From positions 72,079,312 to 72,143,311 of the forward strand of contig CM057826.1 of assembly GCA_030068075.1 (NCBI GenBank): a stretch of 64,000 nucleotides of DNA. Direction: 5' to 3'. Of this stretch, positions 1-10,030 are shown piece by piece. The position numbers and the translations under genes were made by a program. The notes under the pieces are model-generated. The model saw nothing but the letters and a program-made list of their open reading frames with translations, had not been told where the DNA came from and did no database searches. Source of the stretch: Paguma larvata. Its lineage: Eukaryota; Chordata; Mammalia; Carnivora; Viverridae. Each line of letters opens with the position of its first letter. Positions within the stretch are counted from its first letter, which is position 1.

Positions 1-998
1 AGATGTCGTCTAGGTCTCTGTCACTGTAAAGGTTCATGGCTTTCAGGCATCTAGGGGGTGGGGAGGGGCTGGGGGGTGAAGAGAAGCATTAACAACGGTC
101 TCCACGTTTGCAGTGTCAAAGGAGGTTAATTAAATATAGAAAGTAATCCAAAACAATAGAAAACACTTGGATTTAAACCCCTCACCTTTGGTATCTCTCA
201 CTCTGTAGAGAAGTAAATTCAGGCGTGGATGTATCTTTCTGGAGAGAGTGCAGGAGGAAGCCTGGGGGAGAGATTTAGAGAAGACAACAGAGGAAGCGGT
301 GGGGTGTGACCTTCCCCGCAGTTATCAGGGATCCAGGTATCGGGGAGTCAAGAGCACTCTCACGCTTCCACTGAAGTCAGAGTAGTCTGCTTTCTATTGG
401 AATGAAATAATTTTAAGTGTCGCTGCCCTGCCACTGATCTATGCTCCATCTTGTTCAAAAATGCATTAGCAAGGGATTTTTCCTGGGCTCACACTTCCAA
501 AGCTTTTTCCAATAGCTTCCTGGCAGTAGTCTTGTAAGAGGCAGAGATGCGGCAGAAGTCAGAGTGGAATCAGAATTCCTCGAGAGCCCTCTGTTTTCCC
601 TTCTGCCTGCCACTGCGCCTATTTCGTGCTTGTTCTACTGTTCCTGCAGTGGTGGTGAGACGGGGACCCCCAGGGCGTGCACATGGACGAGTGTGAAGTG
701 TGCATGTGTGAACTCACATCCTATGTCTAAGAACACCTACCTCCCCGGAACTAAGCTGCTCAGAAGCCACACCTAATGGATCATAGGATGGAATAAGACA
801 AAGAAGGCAAGGAGAAATCAAATCCAAAGGTCACCAAGTCCAGGCACTAGTGTTCTCATGATTTCATTCAGAAAGTTCCTTTAAAGAGCTTTAATTCTGA
901 GCCTACTTATTCTAAATTTGTCAACAATTAAATGAAACTTAGTCACCTAGATTCCATGTCCAACGCATCAATTTAGAACAAGGGAGCACAATGTCTAT
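1..998. other. PAM intron, no recognised feature
   Basis: This is single-copy-looking sequence downstream of the exon at 7674. No repeat, exon or RNA was recognised. The expected next PAM exon (start of the segment after the copper-binding HYGD motif) was not seen here. Confidence 0.5.
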
Positions 999-1013
999 AA
1001 GAAATCAATCTCT

Positions 1014-1230
1014 GGGACAGCTGTGTGGCTCAGCTGGTTAAGCATTCAGCTTCAGCTCTGATCATGATCTCATGGTTTGTGAGTTTGAACCCCACATCAG
1101 ACTCTGTGCTGACAGCGCAGAGCCTGGAGCCTGCTTCGGATTCTATGTCTCCTGGTCTCTCTGCTCTGCTCCCCCTTCACCCTCCTCTTTCTCTCTCTAA
1201 ATAAATAAACATCAAAATAATCTTAAAAAA
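1014..1230 (+). repeat. SINEC (CAN-SINE), full length
   Basis: This is a tRNA-Lys-derived carnivore SINE: a tRNA-like head (GTGTGGCTCAGCTGGTTAAGC, with an A-box-like start and GAGTTTGAACCCC-like B box), a CT-rich middle and an AATAAATAAACATC A-rich tail. A perfect 15-bp target-site duplication (aagaaatcaatctct) lies at 999-1013 and 1231-1245. It is one of only two SINEC copies on the plus strand, antisense to PAM. Confidence 0.95.
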
Positions 1231-1249
1231 AAGAAATCAATCTCTTTCT

Positions 1250-1430
1250 AAAGTGGGCATGGTCTTGCCTGCTTACCAACCCTCTCTTACCACAAGGACT
1301 GTGTACTGACTCACGTGATTGTAGTTATTGTTTTATTTTTATTTGCCACCATTGGATGGTGACCTACATGAAGGCAGATTTTTGAGCTTACTCATCTTTG
1401 CCTCCACGCAGTGCTCTATTTGAATTAAAA
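1250..1430 (+). repeat. L2-like fragment
   Basis: The stretch resembles the degraded 3' part of LINE-2, with a 'gacctacatgaaggcaga' segment where L2 has a 'gagctccttgagggcaggg'-like stretch. Similarity is by eye and the edges are approximate. Confidence 0.35.
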
Positions 1431-2442
1431 TGAGTTAAAGTGGTAGCTTCACAAAGAGCAACCTACAAAAAAATATAGAAAAGCAGATAGAAGGAGGCAA
1501 CAAGCCCAGTAACACAAAAAACTCCATATATTTTGAGGGAAATCATTGTGCAGTAGTTGACATTCAGAATAATAGCCCAAAATTACAGACAAAAGACGGG
1601 TAGGGATAGGGAGGGAAACGAACACGGATGGCCCATCAGCTGTGCTGGACACAGCTATAGACATTTAACATCTACCACCTATTATAATTTCAAAAGACAT
1701 GTTAATATATTTGGAAAGATTTCTGTCCAAAATGTTTTAAAATTATAATGATTACAGAGCTAGAACCCTAGCTTTCTGGAAAATCTGGCTATTAAAAATA
1801 ATTTATTCTCTCAGGGTTCTAGCTGGAATTTTATGATCAGATTTTACTTATAACCCCAGATATTTGGAGACTAAATTTCTGAGGGCTCACATAAAGAAGA
1901 GTTGAAAACAGGTTCCTCAGGTTTCGATCATCTCATTTAGAATATAAATATTAAACACCCCCCTAAGGAAAATGAATCTTATAGCTATAATCCAAGCAAC
2001 ATGCTAAACTGTATGTGTATTTTGAGGGCTGTGATGATGGGGAAGAAGAAAGCCCTAGATATGTGTGTGGGCGGGTGGGAAGGGCTCTGTATCCTTGAGA
2101 GTTTTCCTATCAGCAACAGGAGTGCAAGACCAGTAAGGAGTTGACAGCTTGGAATTTCTGCCAACCCAAAGATAGTCAGAACTTCTGCACTTGGGCAGAG
2201 GTTCTTACCTCCATTTTAATGATATCCGATTCCAACTTCAGTTAGTGTGTGAACGGATTTTCCAATTTGAGAAATGAGTTACTGTTGGAAACTAGCAAGC
2301 TAATGCCAATAACTCTGGAAAGGAGAGGCCAGTTTCTTAAAATTCCCCTAGGCCAAAACATCCAGAAGAAATGTGCAAAATTTCTGCAACAATCTCAGGA
2401 GAGTTTTCTCTTTGGAACAAGACATTATTGAAAAGGCTTGTC
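1431..2442. other. PAM intron, no recognised feature
   Basis: AT-rich intron without a repeat or exon that I can recognise. Confidence 0.5.
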
Positions 2443-2473
<31 letters not shown>

Positions 2474-2490
2474 AAGAAAGAAAGAAAAAA
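2443..2490 (+). repeat. A29 tract followed by (GAAA)n
   Basis: There are 29 consecutive A residues, then GAAA repeats. No retroelement body was recognised directly upstream, so it may be a simple repeat or the tail of an unrecognised insertion. Short ORFs crossing it are lysine-rich artefacts. A small L2-like piece follows at about 2505-2580 ('ccttgagggcagggactgtc'). Confidence 0.9.
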
Positions 2491-2784
2491 GAAGACCAGG
2501 AGGAATCTCTATATCCTATTATTCTAATTTCCTTGAGGGCAGGGACTGTCTTGTCATTTATCTTCTGATAAGTGAACTATGAATAACAAAAAATGCTGTG
2601 GAGAACAGGAAATAGCATAACCAGGAAACTTCTAGTAGCCATGAGCAGGTCTGTGTCTATATATAACAAGAAATTATAATATCCTTGAAAAGTAACCAAC
2701 ACACCTTTATATTACAGGCAACTATGACAAAAGGTTGCATTTAGGGCAATTTATTGTCACTTTGAAGTCTTTTATAGGGACTAT

Positions 2785-2975
2785 AATGACACTAGTTAAT
2801 ATTTATTGAGTACTTCCCAGGTGCCTTTCTGTGAACCATTATGATCCCATTTTATTGATGAGGAGGGCAGAGAGGTTTAGAAACTCTGTGGGGGTAACAA
2901 AACGAGCAGGTGCCGTCGCCGGACCATCTGGTCTTAGAGTCCGAACACCTAACCCCTGTACAATGCTACTGCTTA
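2785..2975 (+). repeat. MIR SINE
   Basis: An ancient mammalian-wide interspersed repeat in the usual order: 'tatttattgagtacttcc', 'cattttattgatgaggagg', then a 'cttagagtccgaacacctaa' 3' part. It is degraded and ends where the next SINE begins. Confidence 0.7.
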
Positions 2976-2988
2976 CATGGGATATTCA

Positions 2989-3094
2989 TTTATTTTTTTA
3001 TTTTTAAGCAATCTCTACATTCACCATGGGGCTCGAACACACAACCCCAAGATCAAGAGTTTCATGCTCTCCCAAGTGAGTCACCAGGGCTCCC
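2989..3094 (-). repeat. SINEC, older short type
   Basis: In reverse orientation: T-rich start, 'taagcaatctctacattcac', 'ggggctcgaacacacaac', 'caagatcaagagtttcatgc', then 'gagtcaccagggctccc'. This is the complement of a CAN-SINE tRNA head. An imperfect 11-bp duplication (tgggatattca/tgggacattca) lies at 2978-2988 and 3095-3105. The SINE is inserted just 3' of the MIR. Confidence 0.85.
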
Positions 3095-3329
3095 TGGGAC
3101 ATTCACCTCTAATTATATTACATTGTTTTCCATGGAATATTAGCTTATAAAAATTAGTCTACATTTTAAAAAGAACTCATTCTGGCTTTCCAGAGCCTCA
3201 GTTCTGGGTCACCCTGGCCTCCTAAAGCCTCAATCCTTTCTTCATAAGGCTAGTGGCTTTTCCATGCAGTGAAGCATAGGACTGAAGCCTAGGTTCCTGT
3301 CTGGCTGATAAGCACTCTGAGTGCTTGTG

Positions 3330-3800
3330 AGAATAAAGTCCTAACAAGGCTCTGGCCCTCACCTTTCACCAACGTTTTCATTTGTTGCCACTTCTCCCTT
3401 TGCATTTCACATGCCAGTGATGCCCAATTATGGAAATTTCCTTGTGGATAGGCTTTTCACTTCCCTGTGTCTATACACATGCTTTCACCTTGTCTGGAAC
3501 ACGTCTTCCCCCTGCCCCTGCCTACCTGGAGTCTCCTGATCACCATGCAAATCCTTGCTCTGTTTCCATCCTCTAAGAAGTCTTTTCAAGACGATGCCCC
3601 CTGCTTTCCCAGCAAATCTGCATGCTCTGCCCCTCCACAGCCTCAGTACCTGGTATACACTTCTAAAATTGTCTATAAATGCCAACTTGTGCTTGTCTCT
3701 CCTACTGGCATAAACTAAACTCCTCTGGGTGGAAGGTTCGGATACCCAGCCCCAGCACGGGTCTGACACTGTGATGGACATGGCATTTAATAGAGATAGC
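3330..3800 (+). repeat. L2-like 3' fragment
   Basis: It contains 'ccttgtctggaacacgtctt', 'catcctctaagaagtctttt' and a downstream 'ccagccccagcacgg', in the order of the LINE-2 3' region. The 126-codon antisense ORF over it (3485-3865) is not taken as a gene. Confidence 0.5.
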
Positions 3801-4044
3801 TGTTTTGAAATGATGCTTTTAATAGCTTCACATTCTGTACAATTTCCAAAACAAACCAAGACCAAACCAAAACAAATATTTCATGTAATCTCATAGAACT
3901 CACTCTAAAATCACACTCAATTTTTTTCCCACTAATAGAGATCACAGTCCAAGACACACACATATGGTTTCTGATGCTTTATCACATTCTGACAAATTCT
4001 AACAGATTTTACCTTCACTGTTGGTGTTTTATTAAAGAAAAGTT

Positions 4045-4261
4045 CTAGAGTCTTTTAAATACAGAGAATACACTGAGGGCTACTGGAGGAGAGGTGAGTG
4101 GGGGTATAGGTTAAATGGGTAACGGGCATTAAGGAGTGCACTTTTTGGGATGAGCACTGGGTATCATATGTAAGAGATGAATCACTGGGTTCTTTCTACT
4201 CCCGAAGCCAAGACTACACAGTATGTTAACTAACTTGAATTTAAATTAAAAAAAAAAAAAA
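4045..4261 (+). repeat. L1 3' end, 5'-truncated
   Basis: Carnivore-type L1 3' UTR: 'aaatacagagaatacactga', 'gggctactggaggagaggtg', 'gggcattaaggagtgcac', 'gagcactgggtatcatatg', then 'ttaactaacttgaattt' and an A-tract at about 4246-4261. It carries no coding sequence and is antisense to PAM. A target duplication was not found. Confidence 0.85.
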
Positions 4262-5569
4262 GGCAGGGTGGGTGGGGTAGTGCGGGGAGTCCTGGGCTTT
4301 TCAGCTGTCTAAAACCTTTTCTGTAAGGATAAATACTCACACCCTTAAGCTAAACATTTTCCTGATTTTCAGTGGTACAGTAACTTCCTTGTAGTGTTAG
4401 TCTGCTTCTGACGTATAATTTCTGTACTTAAAAATATCACCAACAGTTTTAACATCATTAGGTTCAAATCCTGACCAACACCAATATGATGATATGCATG
4501 TGTGTGTGTGTGTGATTTTTAATCACTAGAAGATATAATGATATAATTATTTTCTACTTCTAGGTACATCTAGATATAAGTGTGCTGTCAGAACATAGAA
4601 CTTGTATATAGTATAAATCACTCCTTATAGGAAATCAGGCATAGAGAGGAGATTTATACTGATGCTTTCTGTCAGAAGGGTATGACTGAGAATACAGCAC
4701 ACTAACTGGTAGGTACTGACAGACTCAACATAGTACTTCTACTTGTGGAAGTTAAAAACATCAAGATAATGTTATAACACTTTCAAGGAAAAAAAAATAA
4801 TCACACGATCCTGTCTTTCACGCTTATTGACTATTTCTATTCTTTTCCTTGTTCCTTATGACACTGAGAAACATGCAAGCCTACTTATGGTTTTGTGCAG
4901 TGTATATAAATTTTTATGATTTATTATTTTTGTTATTACACCATTTATGTAACTAGGTCCCTATTATGAGGGGCATTTGTTAACTTACCAGTTTTTCATA
5001 TTAATAGTTAATGGAATATAAACAACCATGAGTAGGTAGCTCATTTAAAAACAACTCTTTCTTTAAAAGCCTTGAGCAAGATTTTACTGTCCTGTATCCA
5101 ATGTATGTAATATGATAATGTTGCTTTCCAAAACACTGAGCTAATTTAAAAAACTCCCCAAACTGTACCAGATTCGTCCAAACCCTGGGTTTTATACTTC
5201 AATCTCCACGTACCCCCAATTTAATAAATGTAAAATGCTCTCTTGTTTTAGTGAGCGTTGATATTTTCCTATGTGTTTATTTACTCTTCTGAGTAATGTA
5301 CCCATGTATAGCTTAAGGCACAAGGCTGTATCTAATGCTACTGAAAACTGACATGGGGGAAATTTTTTGTTGATACTTTTATTATATTACAGTAAGGTCT
5401 ATGAATCGTATCACCAGTAATCCTTCTAACTCATACCTCATATATACCTTCTTTTAGAAAATTGGTCCTAAAAAATTGAAAAATAAAAAATTAGTATAAA
5501 GTTTCTCATCAGTCTCTTATGGTAAAGAATAATTATATATTTATGTATTAAATACCAGAACTTTTATAT
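4262..5569. other. PAM intron, AT-rich, small TG repeat
   Basis: AT-rich sequence with a short (TG)8 at 4499-4514. No other element was recognised. Confidence 0.5.
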
Positions 5570-5783
5570 TATATTTTTTGAATATTTTTTATTTTTGAGA
5601 GAGACAGAGACAGAGTGCAACCAGGGGAGAGAAAGAGAGAGGGGGACACACGGAATCCAAAGCAGGCTCCAGGCTCCAAGCTTTCAGCACAGAGCCCGAT
5701 TTGGAGCTCGAACCCACAAACCGAACCGTGAGATCAAAGCCGAAGTCAGACCCTTAACCAACTGAGCTGCCCAGGCTGCCCTA
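5570..5783 (-). repeat. SINEC, near full length
   Basis: Reverse-oriented CAN-SINE: T-rich tail complement, (GA)-rich middle, 'aagcaggctccaggctcc', 'cagcacagagcccgat', 'gagctcgaacccacaaacc' and 'ccaactgagctgcccaggc'. It is moderately diverged. No clean target duplication was found. Confidence 0.9.
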
Positions 5784-6869
5784 AATATAAAAACTTAAAT
5801 TATCCCTAGATTAAACATAAATTATAAAAGAAAATTAACTCACCAGTAATAAATTAATACATATTATGACAGTAATATAGTTTAAAAACTAGTCTCTATC
5901 ATCCATCTTCCCTAGGGTATCATTGTGGTATCTGTTAGCATGTACTATAAAGCTAAGAGGAATCAGGCTGGAAAGTGAAGTCCAGGGAATCTATAGAGGG
6001 ACCAGAGTGGGGGTGGGGGAGTGTGTGCAGGTATGACCAGACACCTTAGTTGTGGGGACAGGGAAAGCCTTCCTTGCATTTCTGGGAAAATTATAGTCAT
6101 GTCAATGCTTTGGAAGTCAGCAGTGTTGGCATCTGTTCCACTGACACCCACATGGTAAATTTTTAGAAGAGATAAGTTCTTTGTTGCTCAAACACGAGCA
6201 TTTATTTCATTGTTTTCAACAAAATCCTGTCTCAACACTACAGTTAACAACTTAAGGTTTTAGGTTCTGTTCCAAAAACAGAAAGCTATTTGTATGCTAC
6301 ACCTCAAAGTGTATTTTTAATATAAAAACAAGTTTTATTTGGAAGTTAGGTTCATGGGCTGGTCCACAGGTGGTTGTTTAATTGATAATATGTCTGATTA
6401 CATTATTAATTAGAATTGAAAAATTTTATAAAAATTTTCCTTCTAACATTTTTTCCCAGAGAAAGACCATATTTACTGTCTCAGTCCTGAATACTGAGAA
6501 TCTTCAGAAACTACCACCACATGAGGCACTCTCACTCAGAAAAGGCCCCAGAGGATATTCATAGGCAGAGATGGACATGGACTGCAGGACTTAGTGACTG
6601 GACAGAAAGCTAATGTGTCTGGAGAGGAAAACGCATCAGGTTAGTTAGCAGAAATATAATGTTAAATTAGAGAACTTGGGGCAATACGTGTAAGTCAGCA
6701 AGACATAGTGGAAAAGCTGATAAGCTAGGGAGAAGACTGCTTAATATTTACACTCCCGCGAACGCTGAAGTGTGAACCTGGAAGGCGGCTGGAGTTTGAC
6801 TAAATGTAGCACAAGGAATAACAAGTACCAGTCTCGGTTGCCTTGGGAACAGGGCCCCTTCCCCACGTT
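5784..6869. other. PAM intron, no recognised feature
   Basis: Nothing recognisable on either strand apart from short chance ORFs. Confidence 0.5.
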
Positions 6870-7122
6870 AATGATTCTATAGTAAGAAAAGGAGGGTTTA
6901 TATGAAGTACATAGTACAAACTTCCAGCTATAAAATAACGTCATGGGGATTAATGTACAGCACAGGGAATATAGTCGATAATATTGTAATGACTTAGTAT
7001 GGTGACAGATGGTAACTAGACTTACCATGGGGATCGTTTCATAGCGCATAAAAATATGGAATCCCTGTCATGAACACCTGAAGCTAATCGGATACTGCAT
7101 GTCAATTATACTTCGATTAAAG
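6870..7122 (+). repeat. Old L1 3' UTR fragment
   Basis: It shows a mammalian L1M-type 3' end in order: 'acaaacttccagctataaaa', 'gtcatggggattaatgtaca', 'cagggaatatagtcgataat', 'ggtgacagatggtaactaga', 'catgaacacctgaagctaat' and 'attatacttcgattaaag'. It is an ancient, diverged copy, antisense to PAM. Confidence 0.8.
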
Positions 7123-7673
7123 AAATGAAGAGCATCATAATCGTGGGCAGACCAGTGAGTGTCTGGGGGGTGTTCTGCAGTGTCAGAAGCGTGGGTGGGG
7201 TCTGTGCATTAGTGCAGTGGACGATAGATGAGTTCATGAAGAGGCAAGTGTAGATTACAGAGAAAGCATGGACATGAGCCCGAGAGTCTGAGAACCTCCC
7301 CGGTACTGCAAAATATGGTGACTCACTCAATGGCTTCTTTCTAGCAATGGATATAAATTGCTAGTCCCTCCCTATTCTTCTGATGATAGTGCTTGGAAAG
7401 AGAGGATAGATAAGACAATACATTGGAAAGCAAAAGAACCATGAAGTCAGCATAAGAGAAAGAAGCACAGTAGAATAGTAGACCATTTAAGACAGTATCA
7501 TATTCAAAATAAAAGTCATTGCTTCAATCGCTCCAAATTAAAGGAAACAAAAGCAGTTTTGTTCCCAGTGGGCAGAAAGTGTGGTCAATGGTTTGTATAA
7601 ACATTTACATTTTTATATGTATTTTATATATTTACAGTATTGAAAGTTGTGCTTTCAAAATTTCAAAACTTAC
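7123..7673. other. PAM intron next to the exon at 7674
   Basis: No repeat recognised. The first intron bases after the exon (minus strand) read gtaagttttg, a strong donor at 7664-7673. Confidence 0.6.
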
Positions 7674-7757
7674 CTCTAAAAGCACTAATATCCCCATAAT
7701 GTACTTGTAGTACAAAGTATTTACTTCCAGTCTCTCCTCCGACTCTGAATCCAACAC
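7674..7757 (-). CDS. PAM: PAM exon: PHM domain, third His ligand of the CuH site
   Basis: This 84-bp exon encodes GVGFRVGGETGSK followed by YFVLQVHYGDISAFR. It starts after ...tctttag and ends at GAG|gtaag. The first two bases complete the Gly codon opened by the previous exon, and the last G opens the next codon (expected Asp). In the family, the His of the VHYGD motif (His172 in rat numbering) is a ligand of the CuH (CuA) centre that supplies an electron for peptide hydroxylation. The next exon was not found in the window. Splice sites, phase and sequence identity make the call secure. Confidence 0.97.
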
Positions 7758-9161
7758 CTAAAGATTTATAAAGAAGATAAATTAATATTTTCAAAATGAA
7801 AGTCTAAAATGGGACTAATCTCAGGTTACTGATATATGAAATCCAAAGGGAAATAAAACAGCATATAACATATGAAATTATGTTATATGAAAAAGGAAAT
7901 GAACCAGGAATTCACTGAAAATTTCTAATATAATCTATCATTCCTTCCCCAGGCTCTGATAGGTTCCTGCCCATCTTTCCCATTCCAGAACCAGAGTAAT
8001 CACATATACTTTAAGAGGAGAATTTACTCATTTTGAAAGAAATAGAACAAAACAAAATTCTGTCATTGTTGATTATATAAGAGACATACATAAACATACT
8101 TTAGTTTTTTTTTTTAATATATTCACATTCGTTTTTATTTCCTGATTGAATACAGAAAATAGACTTCTTAGGAGCATTTCAGGGGAAATGCTTTTATTCC
8201 CGTATGAAAACAGGTATCTACAAAAAGGCCATCCAGGAAATCAGTTATCAGTTAGATTACAGAGTCCAGTGTGTCCATAGTTCTTGGAATCCGAAGGGTT
8301 CCTAATAGTCTTACTATTAATACAGTTTGCTAGTAAGCTTTTTAAAAATCTACAAAAAAATTTTTACAGGTGGAGAAAATTTTTATTTTTCTATCTGCTC
8401 AACCAATTGATCTTTAAAATGTCAAGAAATCTGTAACAGTCTTCCCCCAGCCCCCATTAGTTTCCAAATTTGTCTGGTAGCAGCTGCCTGGTGAGCTATG
8501 GAGAGGACTCAGAAGCTCATTTGAAGCGAAGCAAAGCAAAACAGGTATCAGTTAGAGCTGGCAAAGTTAGGGAGGCAAGAGAGGAATAGGCGTATCACAA
8601 GACACCATCCCTGAACCACGGCAAACCTGTTCTGTTACAGAACTGCACGTTCCCTTTGATAGTAAGAAACTGCCAGGTAACAGAAGAGAGCCTGATGACC
8701 CGTTCACACACTGGAAGTTATGAACAATTCAGAGTGAAGCCAGGAAGTCAGCTGAGGTTTGGCATTACATTAAATACCCAGGTCCCAAGACTACATTTTC
8801 TTTTAAAACTATTTGCTGAAACAGCAATTTATTTAATTCTTAGCTCTCTTGGCTCCTAAAAGGCTCCTGCTATCAGGAACCGGTGTGCCACAGGACCAAG
8901 GTGGCTTGAGGTATACCAGGGTATTTTCTAATTCTACCCAAGCTGCTGTGTGGGCAAGCTACTTACCAAAGAGAGGCAGAGAAAGAGCAACTACTTAAAT
9001 GAAACCTTTTCAATACAAAGCAGGTAATACAAGTATTTTTTTAGTGTGAAATTGCAAATGCAACACTGTCAACAACTGTGGAAAGAACATTTAATAAAAA
9101 GTACTTTGAGTCAGAAATTAAGCGACTTTATAGAACACTATGCAAGAGGCCTCACAGATAC
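7758..9161 (-). other. PAM: PAM intron, 1,404 bp
   Basis: A short intron between the exons at 9162-9247 and 7674-7757. It has a GT donor (gtatctgtgag) and an AG acceptor (aaatctttag). It holds no recognisable repeat, only AT-rich sequence and a T-run near 8105-8115. Confidence 0.85.
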
Positions 9162-9247
9162 CTTTGGGGAGTCTGGTAGGTGGAGCATTTCTTGCCCAGG
9201 CATATAGAATATTGGCTTTATCTGTACAGGTTCCTTCATCACAAAAC
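9162..9247 (-). CDS. PAM: PAM exon: PHM domain, disulfide-bearing loop
   Basis: This 86-bp exon encodes (W)FCDEGTCTDKANILYAW followed by ARNAPPTRLPK. The first G completes the Trp codon (TG|G) begun in the exon at 28211, and the last G begins the Gly codon finished by the exon at 7674. The acceptor is a strong pyrimidine tract (ttcttcttcttcag) and the donor is gtatctg. The two Cys of FCDEGTC are known in rat PHM to pair with Cys in the two preceding exons (C81-C126, C114-C131). All four partners are present here. Plus-strand ORFs over this stretch are shadows of this exon. Confidence 0.98.
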
Positions 9248-9759
9248 CTGAAGAAGAAGAAAAAAGTAGCCATAAATGAAGATTCAAGTAGCAAAATGCA
9301 AGAAAAGTTCCACCAAGGAGGGCATTTGAAAGGGGAAGGCATTTAAAAACAAAGTAAAATACACCACTGTATCATGATTATAGTCATACCAGCTCTAAGA
9401 TCCTCACAAAGACTAAAGAATAATTTTACATGTGAAAAAAGTAAATACAAAGGGAGATTTATTCGTGCGTTGCCTGGTGTGAAACAATCCTGTGAGGATG
9501 ATAGACAATTTATAATGTGATGTGTTCCTATGCGGAATGTACTCTGTGTAAATCAGGTAGGAAGGTGAGCATCACACAGAGAATGCATATAAACCGAAGC
9601 TAACACAGTGTTACTTTGGAAGTGGACTAAACCATTGTCAGTATGTATTTGGCCACGGCAACAAACAGTAGTACCCAGTGCCTACCCTCAGCAGAAGGAA
9701 CAGTACAAGTACATCCCACTTAAGGCATTCCTGGTGTTATACATATGTGACCTTTTTTA

Positions 9760-10030
9760 AAGTTTATGAATACTGGTTGTGCCATTTATAAGTTGTTTCA
9801 TATTGTGCAAGTCACTTGATCTAGCGAGCCTCAGTTTTCTCTCTGGTAAAACAGGTGAGTTGTACTTACCTCACAGTCATTCTGTAAATCAAATGAGATA
9901 TAAATAAAAGCACTTTATAAACCTCAAAGCACTGTACCAGGGTAATGTATTATTTAACAAAACACTCACTTTATCCAGAGACTCATGATTGAGAGGCAGT
10001 GTTGTATGGTGAAACGAGCCCAGGAAGAAA
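9760..10030 (-). repeat. MIR SINE, reverse
   Basis: It matches the complement of MIR in order: 'gtgcaagtcacttgatct', 'gagcctcagttttctctct', 'ggtaaaacaggtgagttgta', 'tcaaatgagatataaataaa', 'aagcactgtaccaggg'. A second MIR-like piece ('cagtgttgtatggtgaaac') continues at about 9988-10030. Confidence 0.75.

Noticed and set aside
1014..1090. tRNA-like sequence with A and B box
   Set aside because: It is the head of a SINEC, with CT-rich body, A-tail and target duplication, not a tRNA gene.
2371..2582. Overlapping short ORFs with poly-Lys
   Set aside because: They are produced by the A29/(GAAA)n tract.
1..7673. Next downstream PAM exon
   Set aside because: The expected sequence after the HYGDISAFR segment was not found, so it is likely outside.
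9140..9346. Plus-strand ORF over 9140-9346
   Set aside because: It is the shadow of the PAM exon on the minus strand, which has matching splice sites and a conserved protein.
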